This document shows positions 1 to 5,639 of a stretch of DNA of 6,617 nt, one piece after another. Every line of letters begins with the position of its first letter. Position 1 is the first letter of the stretch. The DNA comes from CAYLQD01 sp043819695. Lineage in GTDB: Bacteria; Planctomycetota; PUPC01. The notes below the pieces were generated by a model, which saw nothing but the letters and a program-made list of their open reading frames with translations, searched no databases and was not told where the DNA came from. The position numbers were made by a program, and so were the translations under genes. The stretch is taken from the NCBI GenBank assembly GCA_043819695.1, contig JBDREM010000154.1:1-6617 (forward strand), read 5' to 3'.

Positions 1-1
1 G

Positions 2-1204
2 TGGGGCGCGCGGTGCAACGTCGAGCAGTACCGCATGCTGAAGCGCTGCTCGGAGAAGCGGGACGTCACGGAGTGGAACACGTGGCGCGACGAGAATCGG
101 GACGCGGAGATCTGGCTCTCGGGCGCCGACCTGCATCAGGCGCGTCTGAAGGGCGCGAGCCTGCCGAAGGCGCATCTCGAAGGCGCCGAGCTCTGGCGCG
201 TTCATCTCGAAAAGGCGAACCTCTTGACGGCGCATCTTGAAGGGGCGAGGCTCTGGGCGGCGCATCTGGACGGTGCGTGGCTGCAGCGAGCGTGTCTGAC
301 GGGCGCGGAATTGCGAGGCGCGCATCTTGAGGACGCGAGACTGTGGGACGCGGACCTGTGCGATGCGAGCCTGACGGGGGCGCACCTGGATGGCGCGGAT
401 CTCTTGCGGGCGAACCTTGCGGGGGCGCTGATCGAGAACGCGCGGCTCGAGGGGACGTCGCTGCGGCGCGCAAGCCTGGCGGGCACGTCGTTCGTCGATG
501 CTCGTCTGCACGGGGCGGATTTCACGCAGGCGACGGTCGACGGCAAGACGCTGATCACGGGCTGCCTGATCGACAAGGAGACGGACTTCAGCGCGGTCGG
601 GCTGGACGCGGCGCGGGTGGAGCCGGGGATACAGCAGCTCCTGAAATACAACATCCGGCGGAAGCGGTGGGAGGAGTGGTACGGGCGGCACCCGCGGCTG
701 GCGTGGCTGGCGGAGCCGTTCTGGTGGATGTGCGACTACGGCCGGTCGACGGGCCGGATCGTCGGGACGTTCTTCGGGCTGGCGGCGCTGTTCGCGGTGA
801 TCTACTACGCCGGGGGGCTGTGCTCGAGTCCCGGTCTTGTGAAGAACCTCTTCGCGGACGGCGACGGCCCTCTGCCTTGGTGGCTCGTTCCGTTTCGTGC
901 GCTTTACTTCTCGATCGTGACGATGACGACGCTGGGGTTCGGCGACCTGCACGCGCACGCGCGGAGCCTCGCGGGCCACGTGCTGCTCACGCTCCAGGTG
1001 CTGATGGGGTACTTGCTGCTCGGTGCGCTCGTGACGCGGTTCGCGGTGCTGTTCGAGGCCGGCGGCCCCGCGGGCAAGTTCACGCCGCGAACGAAGCGAA
1101 GGAAGAAGCGGCGCAAGAGCGCGAGCGGCGAGAGCGGCCGCGCCGCGGACAGCGGCGAGGGCCCCGCGGACAGCGGCCGGCCTCCTAGCGGTTCGCCTTC
1201 TTGA
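2..1204 (+). CDS. Pentapeptide-repeat protein fused to a two-TM potassium-type ion channel (5' end cut by window edge)
   Basis: Likely an inner-membrane cation channel with a large cytoplasmic N-terminal domain. Residues are counted from the ATG at 35. Residues 31-170 form about 28 consecutive A-x-L-x-x pentapeptides (ADLHQ, ARLKG, ASLPK and so on), enough for about seven coils of a right-handed quadrilateral beta-helix. The central residue is nearly always Leu, turning to Phe near the end (TSFVD, ADFTQ). A charged, Trp-rich linker (200-235) follows, then a hydrophobic helix (241-261), a pore helix and filter T-T-L-G-F-G-D (298-304), and a second helix (314-338). This is the Ion_trans_2 layout, with GFG in place of the more common GYG. 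The tail (350-389) is basic, then Ser/Gly-rich and probably disordered. The frame is open to base 1. The ATG at 35 lacks a clear ribosome site, and the residues before it (VEQYRMLK) resemble the N-terminus of similar proteins, so the true start is probably outside the window. Ligand or gating signal is unknown. The 3' end overlaps convergent serC by 20 bp. Confidence 0.88.
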   Translation, partial: WGARCNVEQYRMLKRCSEKRDVTEWNTWRDENRDAEIWLSGADLHQARLKGASLPKAHLEGAELWRVHLEKANLLTAHLEGARLWAAHLDGAWLQRACLTGAELRGAHLEDARLWDADLCDASLTGAHLDGADLLRANLAGALIENARLEGTSLRRASLAGTSFVDARLHGADFTQATVDGKTLITGCLIDKETDFSAVGLDAARVEPGIQQLLKYNIRRKRWEEWYGRHPRLAWLAEPFWWMCDYGRSTGRIVGTFFGLAALFAVIYYAGGLCSSPGLVKNLFADGDGPLPWWLVPFRALYFSIVTMTTLGFGDLHAHARSLAGHVLLTLQVLMGYLLLGALVTRFAVLFEAGGPAGKFTPRTKRRKKRRKSASGESGRAADSGEGPADSGRPPSGSPS

Positions 1205-2273
1205 AGTCTTCCATAAACTGCGCGAGTTTTTGTGCGCCTTCGAGCGGCATCGCGTTGTAGAGCGACGCCCGAATGCCGCCGACGCTGCGATGGCCCTTGA
1301 GGCCCATCATCCCCGCCTCGGCCGCCTCGGCGACGAACTTCTTCTCGAGTTCCTCCGACGGCAGCCGGAAGACGACGTTCATCCAGCTCCGGCTCGACGG
1401 CTCGACCGGGCTCGTGTAGTAGCCGGCGCTGCCGTCGATCATCTCGTAGACCGCGTCCTTCTTCGCCGCGTTCACCTTCTCGAGCGCCTCGAGCCCGCCG
1501 CGCGCCTTGATCCACTCGAGCACGAGCTTGATGATGTACACGGCGAACGTCGGCGGCGTGTTGAAGAGCGAGTCCTTCGCCGCGTGCGTGCGGTAGTCGA
1601 ACATCGTGAGCAGCCCGTCATTGCATTTGTCGAGCAGGCTTTCCTTGATGACGACCATCGTGCAGCCGGACGGGCCGAGGTTCTTCTGCGCGCCGGCGTA
1701 GATGAGCGAGAACTTCGAGAAGTCCGTCCGCCGCGAGCAGATGTCCGACGACATATCGGCGACGAGCGGCACGCCGGCGGCGTCGGGCAGCTCGTGATAC
1801 TGCGTGCCGCGGACCGTGTTGTTCGTGGTGATGTGCAGGTAGGCGGCGTCGCCCGGGCAGTCGATGTCGCCCGGCTTCGGGATGAACGTGTAGTCGGCGT
1901 CCTCGGACGACGCGGCGACGTGCACGTTCCCGATCTTCTTCGCCTCCTTGATCGCCTTCGTCGACCACGTTCCGGTGTCGACGTACGCGGCCGTCCGCCC
2001 CGCGCCGAGGAAGTTGAGCGGGACGAGGGCGAACTGCGTCGACGCGCCGCCCTGAAGGAACAACACCTTGTACTCGTCGCCGAGGCCCATCACTTCCTTC
2101 GCAAGCGCCATCGCCGCCTGGTGCACCTCGTCGTACGACGGGGCACGGTGCGACGTTTCCATTATCGACATCCCCGTGCCCCGGTAGTCGAGCAGCTCGT
2201 CCTGTGCGATCTTGAGGACGTCGAGCGGAAGGGTCGCAGGGCCGGCATAGAAATTAAAGACTCGATTCGCCAT
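1185..2273 (-). CDS. serC: Phosphoserine aminotransferase
   Basis: Cytosolic PLP enzyme of the phosphorylated serine pathway. It transfers the amino group of glutamate to 3-phosphohydroxypyruvate, giving O-phosphoserine and 2-oxoglutarate (EC 2.6.1.52). In some bacteria it also serves PLP synthesis through phosphohydroxythreonine. At 362 residues it has the usual full length. Visible landmarks are the N-terminal NFYAGPATLP (7-16), METSHR (38-43), the cofactor-phosphate loop QGGAST (74-79), Trp103 near the ring-stacking position, NNT (151-153), the PLP-nitrogen Asp173 in VADMSSD, the Schiff-base Lys197 in GAQKNLGPSG, and the C-terminal GHRSVGGIRASLYNA (327-341), which contributes substrate-binding residues. 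No key residue is missing. The ATG at 2273 has a GAGG ribosome site seven bases upstream. It lies 65 bp downstream of the DUF1015 gene on the same strand, with no obvious promoter between, so co-transcription is likely. Its 3' end overlaps the convergent channel gene. Confidence 0.97.
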   Translation of the reverse strand: MANRVFNFYAGPATLPLDVLKIAQDELLDYRGTGMSIMETSHRAPSYDEVHQAAMALAKEVMGLGDEYKVLFLQGGASTQFALVPLNFLGAGRTAAYVDTGTWSTKAIKEAKKIGNVHVAASSEDADYTFIPKPGDIDCPGDAAYLHITTNNTVRGTQYHELPDAAGVPLVADMSSDICSRRTDFSKFSLIYAGAQKNLGPSGCTMVVIKESLLDKCNDGLLTMFDYRTHAAKDSLFNTPPTFAVYIIKLVLEWIKARGGLEALEKVNAAKKDAVYEMIDGSAGYYTSPVEPSSRSWMNVVFRLPSEELEKKFVAEAAEAGMMGLKGHRSVGGIRASLYNAMPLEGAQKLAQFMEDFKKANR

Positions 2274-2280
2274 TGCTGTT

Positions 2281-2285
2281 CCTCG
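2281..2285 (-). promoter_or_regulatory. Ribosome binding site of serC
   Basis: On the minus strand the sequence reads CGAGG, then seven bases, then the ATG at 2273. It supports this start, which also gives the canonical SerC N-terminus. Confidence 0.6.
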
Positions 2286-2319
2286 TCAGAAACGCAGAAT
2301 GCAATTCCGAGTGTTCCGC

Positions 2320-2338
2320 GGCCGCGCCGGTCGCGGCC
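2320..2338 (-). other. Intercistronic hairpin between DUF1015 gene and serC
   Basis: A perfect 7-bp GC stem (GGCCGCG/CGCGGCC) with a 5-base loop begins directly after the stop codon of the DUF1015 gene. No T-rich tract follows on the minus strand, so it does not look like a standard intrinsic terminator. It could stabilise or help process the transcript, or modestly reduce read-through into serC. The role is inference. Confidence 0.5.
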
Positions 2339-3583
2339 TCACTCGGTCAACAGGTTCACGATCATTCCGCTGCGTAGCTTCGGCTCGAACCACGTCGACT
2401 TCGCAGGCATCACGCCGCCCGCGTCGGCAACCGTCAGCAGTTGCTCGATCGACGTCGCGTGCAGCGAGAACGCGATCTCGAACTCGCCCGAGTCGACCAG
2501 CCTCACGAGCTCCTCGGTCCCGCGTATCCCGCCGACGAACGCGATCCGCTTGTCCGTCCTCGGGTCGCTGATCCCGAGCACGGGCCCGAGCAGGTTCGCG
2601 CCGAGGATAGCCGCGTCGATGCTGCCCGTCGGATCGCCCGGATCGAAGCTGCCGTCGCGTGCCGTCAGCTCGAACCACCGGCCGCCGCAGTAAAGCCCGA
2701 ACCGGTGCGGCTCGCCCGGCGTGACCATCTCGCCGCTCGGCTCGGCGTCGAACTTCTCCGCCGCCCGCTCGAGCAACTCGCCGAGCGTCCGGCCGCCCAA
2801 ATCTCGCACCACGCGATTATACGGCAGAATCCGCAGCTCGCGATCAGGAAACATCACGTTCAGGAAAAAGTTGTACGCCTCGTCGCCCGTGTGGCCGGCG
2901 TTCCGCTCGCGGAGCCGCCGGCGAACGACCGACGCCGCCTCGCTCCGGTGATGCCCGTCCGCGATGTAAATGTGCGGCAGCCTCGCGAACGCATCGGCGA
3001 TCTCGCCGGCCCGAGGGTCATCATCGACAACCCACAGCTCGTGCCGCACGCCGTCATCGGCGACAAAGTCCGCCGCGGCCACGCCGGCCGTGACCGTCCC
3101 GAACACCTCGCCGATCCGCTCGTCGTGCCGGAACGTGCAGAAGACCGGCCCGACCTGCGCCTCGAGGTGCTCGATGTGATCCGCGCGGTCCGCCACCTTG
3201 TCCGGCTGCGTGTGCTCGTGCCGCTTGATCCTGCCGGCGTCGTACTCGTCGACGGGGCTCAGCGCGGCCAGACCCGTCTGCCCGCGGCCCGCCATCGTCA
3301 GCCGATAGAGATAGAAGCACGCCCGCTCGTCGCGTGCCATCAGGCCGTCGCCCATCAGCCGCTCGAGGTTCGCCCTGGCCCGCGCATAGACCTGTTCGCT
3401 GTGCGGATCGACGCCGTCGCCGAACTCGAGCTCGGCCTTGTTCACGCGCAGGAACGAGTTCGGCCGCCGCGTGACGATCGCCCGCGCCTCGCGCGCATCG
3501 AGCACGTCATACGGCGGCGACGCCACGTCCCTCGCACGGCCGGGCGTCGGCCTCAAGCCTCGGAATGGTCGAACGACAGACAC
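2339..3583 (-). CDS. DUF1015 family protein (COG4198-like), possible serine-pathway partner
   Basis: Soluble protein of about 414 residues with no signal peptide or membrane segment, full length for the family. Family hallmarks are RPFRGLRP (5-12), VASPPYDVL (20-28), IKRHEHT (119-125), IADGHHRSEAA (207-217) and a C-terminal MPAKSTWFEPKLRSG (392-406). The biochemical function is not established by the sequence. The Asp-Gly-His-His-Arg motif resembles the nucleotide/phosphate motif of ParB/Srx-fold proteins such as free-serine kinase SerK, and the gene directly precedes serC. A role acting on serine or phosphoserine is therefore a plausible hypothesis, not a demonstrated one. I chose the GTG at 3583 because GGAG lies six bases upstream, the product begins MSVVRPFRGLRP as relatives do, and a promoter sits just upstream. 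The frame stays open to another GTG at 3661, which would add 26 poorly conserved-looking Arg/Ala/Ser-rich residues and lacks a ribosome site. Confidence 0.9.
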   Translation of the reverse strand: MSVVRPFRGLRPTPGRARDVASPPYDVLDAREARAIVTRRPNSFLRVNKAELEFGDGVDPHSEQVYARARANLERLMGDGLMARDERACFYLYRLTMAGRGQTGLAALSPVDEYDAGRIKRHEHTQPDKVADRADHIEHLEAQVGPVFCTFRHDERIGEVFGTVTAGVAAADFVADDGVRHELWVVDDDPRAGEIADAFARLPHIYIADGHHRSEAASVVRRRLRERNAGHTGDEAYNFFLNVMFPDRELRILPYNRVVRDLGGRTLGELLERAAEKFDAEPSGEMVTPGEPHRFGLYCGGRWFELTARDGSFDPGDPTGSIDAAILGANLLGPVLGISDPRTDKRIAFVGGIRGTEELVRLVDSGEFEIAFSLHATSIEQLLTVADAGGVMPAKSTWFEPKLRSGMIVNLLTE

Positions 3584-3586
3584 GTG

Positions 3587-3593
3587 CCTCTCC
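3587..3593 (-). promoter_or_regulatory. Ribosome binding site deciding the DUF1015 start
   Basis: The minus strand reads GGAGAGG just ahead of the GTG at 3583, with the GGAG core six bases away. This favours the internal GTG over the GTG at 3661. Confidence 0.6.
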
Positions 3594-3644
3594 GCTCGAA
3601 ACGCTCGGACGCCGCCCGAAAACGCTCGTGAACGGCGAGCGAGC

Positions 3645-3672
3645 GTTATAGCAGAACTCACGCGAAATTCAA
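3645..3672 (-). promoter_or_regulatory. Candidate sigma70 promoter for the DUF1015-serC unit
   Basis: On the minus strand TTGAAT (3672-3667, four of six consensus bases) is followed after 16 bases by TATAAC (3650-3645, five of six). Transcription would start near 3638, giving a leader of about 55 bases to the GTG at 3583. The elements lie inside the longer reading frame that starts at 3661, which argues against that start. Prediction from consensus only. Confidence 0.5.
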
Positions 3673-3723
3673 CTCATTTGTGCTGCGCCAACGCGCAGGC
3701 TCGCGCCCTCTCCGCCTTTCGCT

Positions 3724-3753
3724 CCTAATCCTAATCTTAATCCTAATCGTAAT
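3724..3753. repeat. Tandem hexamer array C(C/T/G)TAAT x5
   Basis: Five consecutive hexamers read CCTAAT, CCTAAT, CTTAAT, CCTAAT, CGTAAT. The third base-pair positions vary while TAAT is fixed. The array is intergenic and sits at the left edge of the repeat-rich region. No function is visible. Confidence 0.85.
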
Positions 3754-3791
3754 CGCCGTTCTCCTCTCGCTTCGCCTTTCGCTCTTCCTCG

Positions 3792-3865
3792 CCGCAATCC
3801 GCATCCCCCACTCCCCACTCCGCGCTCTGCAATCCGCATGCTGCGTTCCGCATTCCGCAATTCGG
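3792..3865. repeat. Degenerate short-unit repeat patch (CCGCAAT / CACTCC units)
   Basis: The stretch is built from near-repeats of 6-8 bases: CCGCAATCCGCAT occurs early, CACTCC twice in the middle, GCAATCCGCATG again, then CCGCATTCCGCAATTC. It has no coding character. It looks like a decayed simple-sequence array. Confidence 0.6.
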
Positions 3866-3974
3866 GTGGGCGCCCGGCCCTATGTCACGCCGTCGCGGGA
3901 CGGCAAATCTCCTTTCCGCGTTTGTCAGAGGGAAACTCGATGCACAAGGTCGGGGCCGGAGAAGCGCGGCGACT

Positions 3975-4235
3975 GCACATTGACCACGAAGCGCACGAAG
4001 AACACAATTCACCACCGATGAACACTGATAAACACGGATGAAACTGACAATGGACAATGGACGTTGGACCAGAAACAGAAGAATTTGGACAGGATCGACG
4101 GGATGCACAGGATGTGCGACGAATGCGGTCGTAATGCTTTGGTCAGCGTTGCTGTATCCTGTCAATCCTTTCTCTGTGCCTCCGTGTCCTCCGTGGTAAG
4201 TGCTCTTGTCAGTGTCTATCCGTGGTGAACATCTT
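3975..4235. repeat. Non-coding patch of low-complexity repeats in a loose inverted arrangement
   Basis: No credible gene lies between 3662 and 4388. This part has short internally repetitive segments: GACAATGGACAATGGAC (4045-), GGACAGGATCGACGGGATGCACAGGATG-like steps (4087-4114), and on the right arm CCTGTCAATCC (4158-), CTCCGTGTCCTCCGTGG (4181-) and CAGTGTCTATCCGTGG (4210-). The right-hand segments are approximate reverse complements of left-hand ones. For example, AACACTGATAAACACGG near 4021 pairs with CCGTGG...AGTGT near 4210, and ACAGGATCGACGG pairs with the CCTGTCAATCC region. The result is a rough quasi-palindrome centred near 4130. Confidence 0.5.
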
Positions 4236-4255
4236 CGCTGCGCCTCCGCATGCAC

Positions 4256-4292
4256 GTTGCCGAAGGCAACCCCAAGCCGCCATACGGGCGGC
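4256..4292. other. Two adjacent small hairpins
   Basis: GTTGCC-GAA-GGCAAC (4256-4270) has a 6-bp stem and a GAA loop. GCCGCC-ATACG-GGCGGC (4276-4292) has a 6-bp stem. The first has the same GAA loop as the hairpins at 5587-5603 and 5760-5776, but different arms. No T-tract follows either one. Confidence 0.55.
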
Positions 4293-4377
4293 CGGTTTCG
4301 CAGCCGTCACCTGCGTCTCGCCCGGCCTCCTCCCAAGCGTCATCCCCTTCGACCTGCAACGCCCGCTTTTGAAATCA

Positions 4378-4423
4378 GGGGTCAGGGGTCAGTGATCAGG
4401 GGGCCGGGGTGAGGGGTCAGGGG
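4378..4423 (+). other. G-quadruplex-forming motif 1
   Basis: Six runs of four to five G occur at 4378-4381, 4385-4388, 4399-4403, 4406-4409, 4413-4416 and 4420-4423. The last four are separated by 2-3 bases, which meets the usual intramolecular quadruplex rule. The motif spans the stop codon of the minus-strand helix-turn-helix gene, so the G-rich strand is that gene's template strand. Confidence 0.55.
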
Positions 4424-5285
4424 TCAGTAACGGCGCCGGCCGCTCGCCCTCGTTTGTCCCGACCTCCGCCTCACCCGAACCCGGAACCCGCAACTCGCAA
4501 CCCGGAACTGCCTCACCCGGTTCCGGCATGATCGGACACCAAGCGGAGACAGTGGTCAGGGGTGAGGGGTCAGGGGGCAGGGGTGAGGGGTCAGGGGTCA
4601 GTAACGGCGCCGGCCGCTCGCCCTCGTTTGTCCCGACCTCCGCCTCACCCGAACCCGGAACCCGCAACTCGGAACTCGGAACCCGCAACTCGGAACTCGG
4701 AACCCGCAACTCGGAACTCGGCGCTGACGCGCCCGGAATCAGCCTGAGGGCGCGCTCGAAGCCGCTCACATCGATCCCCAGCTCGCGCGCTTTTTGCAGC
4801 AGCTCGTCGTTCGTCAGGTGCTCGAGCCCGGCCCATTCATCGACGCCCTCCGCCAGCCGCGCGGCCGCGATCTCGCGCCGCAGGTCCATCATCTCGCGCA
4901 GCGTCGTCAACTCGAGCTGGAGCAGCCCGCGGTGATTCGCCTTCGCCGGGTCCGACTCGCCCTGCGCCGCCCGCACCTTTTGCAGCGTCTCCTCCATCGC
5001 CTCGACGAACTCGCCGGTGTCGGCCGCGCCCGGGCCCCACTCCGCGACGACGCGCCGGCGCGCCGCCTCGCGGATCGCCCTCACGTGTTGCCGCACCGTC
5101 TGCTCCGAACACCGCAGCGCCCGCGCGATCTCGATCATCCTGCGGCCCGCTGCATGCATCCCTGCAACCGCGCACCGCCGCTTCTTCCTCTCCCGTTTCT
5201 TCTCACCCTTACTCTTACTCTTGCTCTTACTCTTGCTCTTGCCCCCGCTCCCACCCATACTCGCCGTTCTGTTTCTGCCGTCCAT
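4389..5285 (-). CDS. Small helix-turn-helix protein with repeat-derived N- and C-terminal extensions
   Basis: Function not recognised beyond DNA binding. The 298-residue product has four parts. Residues 15-38 are a Lys-Ser tract and basic patch. Residues 40-75 hold a likely helix-turn-helix (MIEIARALRCSEQTVRQHVR at 50-69) of the kind seen in resolvase, transposase or terminase small subunits. Residues 76-185 are helical and charged (EFVEAMEETLQKVRAAQG, ELTTLREMMDLRREIAAARL, LTNDELLQKARELGID). Residues 186-298 are Pro/Ser/Glu-rich repeats. That tail is intergenic-type repeat DNA read in frame: three SELRVPS-like heptads, then SGEAEVGTNEGERPAPLLTP twice, 58 residues apart. The start is secure because AAAGGAGGT lies five bases upstream of the ATG. 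An orphan phage terminase small-subunit relative is possible, but no large subunit is adjacent. Expression may come from the promoter at 5988-6015. The core is probably a real gene. Whether the tail is functional is doubtful. Confidence 0.62.
   Translation of the reverse strand: MDGRNRTASMGGSGGKSKSKSKSKSKGEKKRERKKRRCAVAGMHAAGRRMIEIARALRCSEQTVRQHVRAIREAARRRVVAEWGPGAADTGEFVEAMEETLQKVRAAQGESDPAKANHRGLLQLELTTLREMMDLRREIAAARLAEGVDEWAGLEHLTNDELLQKARELGIDVSGFERALRLIPGASAPSSELRVPSSELRVPSSELRVPGSGEAEVGTNEGERPAPLLTPDPSPLPPDPSPLTTVSAWCPIMPEPGEAVPGCELRVPGSGEAEVGTNEGERPAPLLTPDPSPRPPDH
4406..4497. repeat. 92-bp exact direct repeat, copy 1
   Basis: Identical by eye to 4580-4671, offset 174 bp. On the minus strand it encodes part of the C-terminal tail of the helix-turn-helix protein (residues about 268-293). 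It starts at a G-run boundary and ends just before a divergent CAACCCGG stretch. Confidence 0.9.
4559..4597 (+). other. G-quadruplex-forming motif 2
   Basis: Six G-runs (4559-4562, 4566-4569, 4573-4577, 4580-4583, 4587-4590, 4594-4597) are separated by loops of only 2-3 bases (TGA, TCA, CA, TGA, TCA). This is a very strong intramolecular quadruplex pattern. It lies inside the helix-turn-helix gene on the template strand, where it encodes the PDPSP-type segment. Confidence 0.7.
4580..4671. repeat. 92-bp exact direct repeat, copy 2
   Basis: Second copy of 4406-4497. The 174-bp offset is a multiple of three, so both copies are read in the same frame and give the same peptide (residues about 210-235). 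The copies share the G-run block at one end and the start of the 21-bp array at the other. Confidence 0.9.
4650..4721. repeat. 21-bp tandem array, about 3.4 copies
   Basis: The unit (GGAACTCGGAACCCGCAACT plus C) is exact at 4671-4691 and 4692-4712. A copy with two mismatches precedes it (4650-4670) and a partial copy follows (4713-4721). The 21-bp period encodes the heptad SELRVPS on the minus strand within the helix-turn-helix gene. The unit itself is two related 10/11-mers. Confidence 0.88.
5209..5244. repeat. Hexamer tandem array TT(A/G)C(T/C)C x6
   Basis: Six hexamers TTACTC, TTACTC, TTGCTC, TTACTC, TTGCTC, TTGCCC encode the alternating Lys-Ser tract (residues about 16-26) of the helix-turn-helix protein. 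The A/G change is silent or conservative (AGT or AGC Ser). Confidence 0.85.
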
Positions 5286-5290
5286 CTCAC

Positions 5291-5299
5291 ACCTCCTTT
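5291..5299 (-). promoter_or_regulatory. Consensus Shine-Dalgarno of the helix-turn-helix gene
   Basis: The minus strand reads AAAGGAGGT, an excellent match to the 16S anti-Shine-Dalgarno, five bases ahead of the ATG at 5285. It is the best ribosome site in the window and the main reason for accepting the gene as real. Confidence 0.8.
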
Positions 5300-5405
5300 G
5301 TCTTATTCGTAAATGTCACCTCACGTGATCGCCTCGACGGCCAGCGCGCTCAGCGGACCGATCTGTCCGCCCCCGTGGCACCCTCAAGCTGACTCATCCC
5401 TCCTC

Positions 5406-5520
5406 TGTTGAAAACCGCATCGCCCGCTCACAGAGCGGGCCTACAAGAGGCCCGGAGAGCCCGCCGGCGCCGACGGAAACGGCCCTTCCTGTAGGCCGGC
5501 TTTGTAAGCCGGCGGGGTCT
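5406..5520 (-). repeat. BIME-like paired-hairpin element, copy A
   Basis: Two inward-facing hairpin modules: GCCCGCTC-ACA-GAGCGGGC (5422-5440) followed by CCTACAAG, a spacer, then CCTGTAGG leading into GCCGGCTT-TGT-AAGCCGGC (5495-5513). Bases 5421-5515 match the reverse complement of 6452-6546 at about 89 of 95 positions. TGTTGAAAA at 5406 corresponds to the TGCTGAAAA end of the copy at 6428-6562. Confidence 0.8.
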
Positions 5521-5634
5521 TCAACCAGGCAACTCATCCCCAGGTCCTGAAGACGTTGAGTCAGCGGCGTTCACGCCGCTTTCCGAGCCCGCCGAAGGCG
5601 GGCGAGAATAGGCCCCCGCTTTCAGCGGGGGTAA
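5467..5634. repeat. 168-bp tandem duplication, copy 1
   Basis: Matches 5640-5807 at about 162 of 168 positions, offset 173 bp. It contains four hairpins: 5495-5513 (TGT loop), 5563-5580 (AGCGGCG-TTCA-CGCCGCT), 5587-5603 (GCCCGCC-GAA-GGCGGGC) and 5613-5631 (CCCCCGCT-TTC-AGCGGGGG). Confidence 0.9.
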
Positions 5635-5639
5635 CGCTT

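Noticed and set aside
2320..2338. Rho-independent terminator after the DUF1015 gene
   Set aside because: Stable stem but no T-rich run after it on the minus strand, so I kept it only as an intercistronic hairpin.
1230..2693. 487-residue plus-strand reading frame
   Set aside because: Antisense shadow of serC and DUF1015, Arg/Val-rich as expected from opposite-strand translation of high-GC genes.
2441..3631. 396-residue plus-strand reading frame
   Set aside because: Antisense shadow of the DUF1015 gene, with no domain logic.
3743..4255. 170-residue minus-strand reading frame in the intergenic gap
   Set aside because: It is read straight through several low-complexity repeat patches, has no ribosome site, and its peptide (HGGHGGTEK, HPVHPVDPV) mirrors the DNA repeats.
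4389..5285. Confident call as phage terminase small subunit
   Set aside because: The helix-turn-helix and helical region would fit, but no large subunit, portal or other phage gene is in the window.
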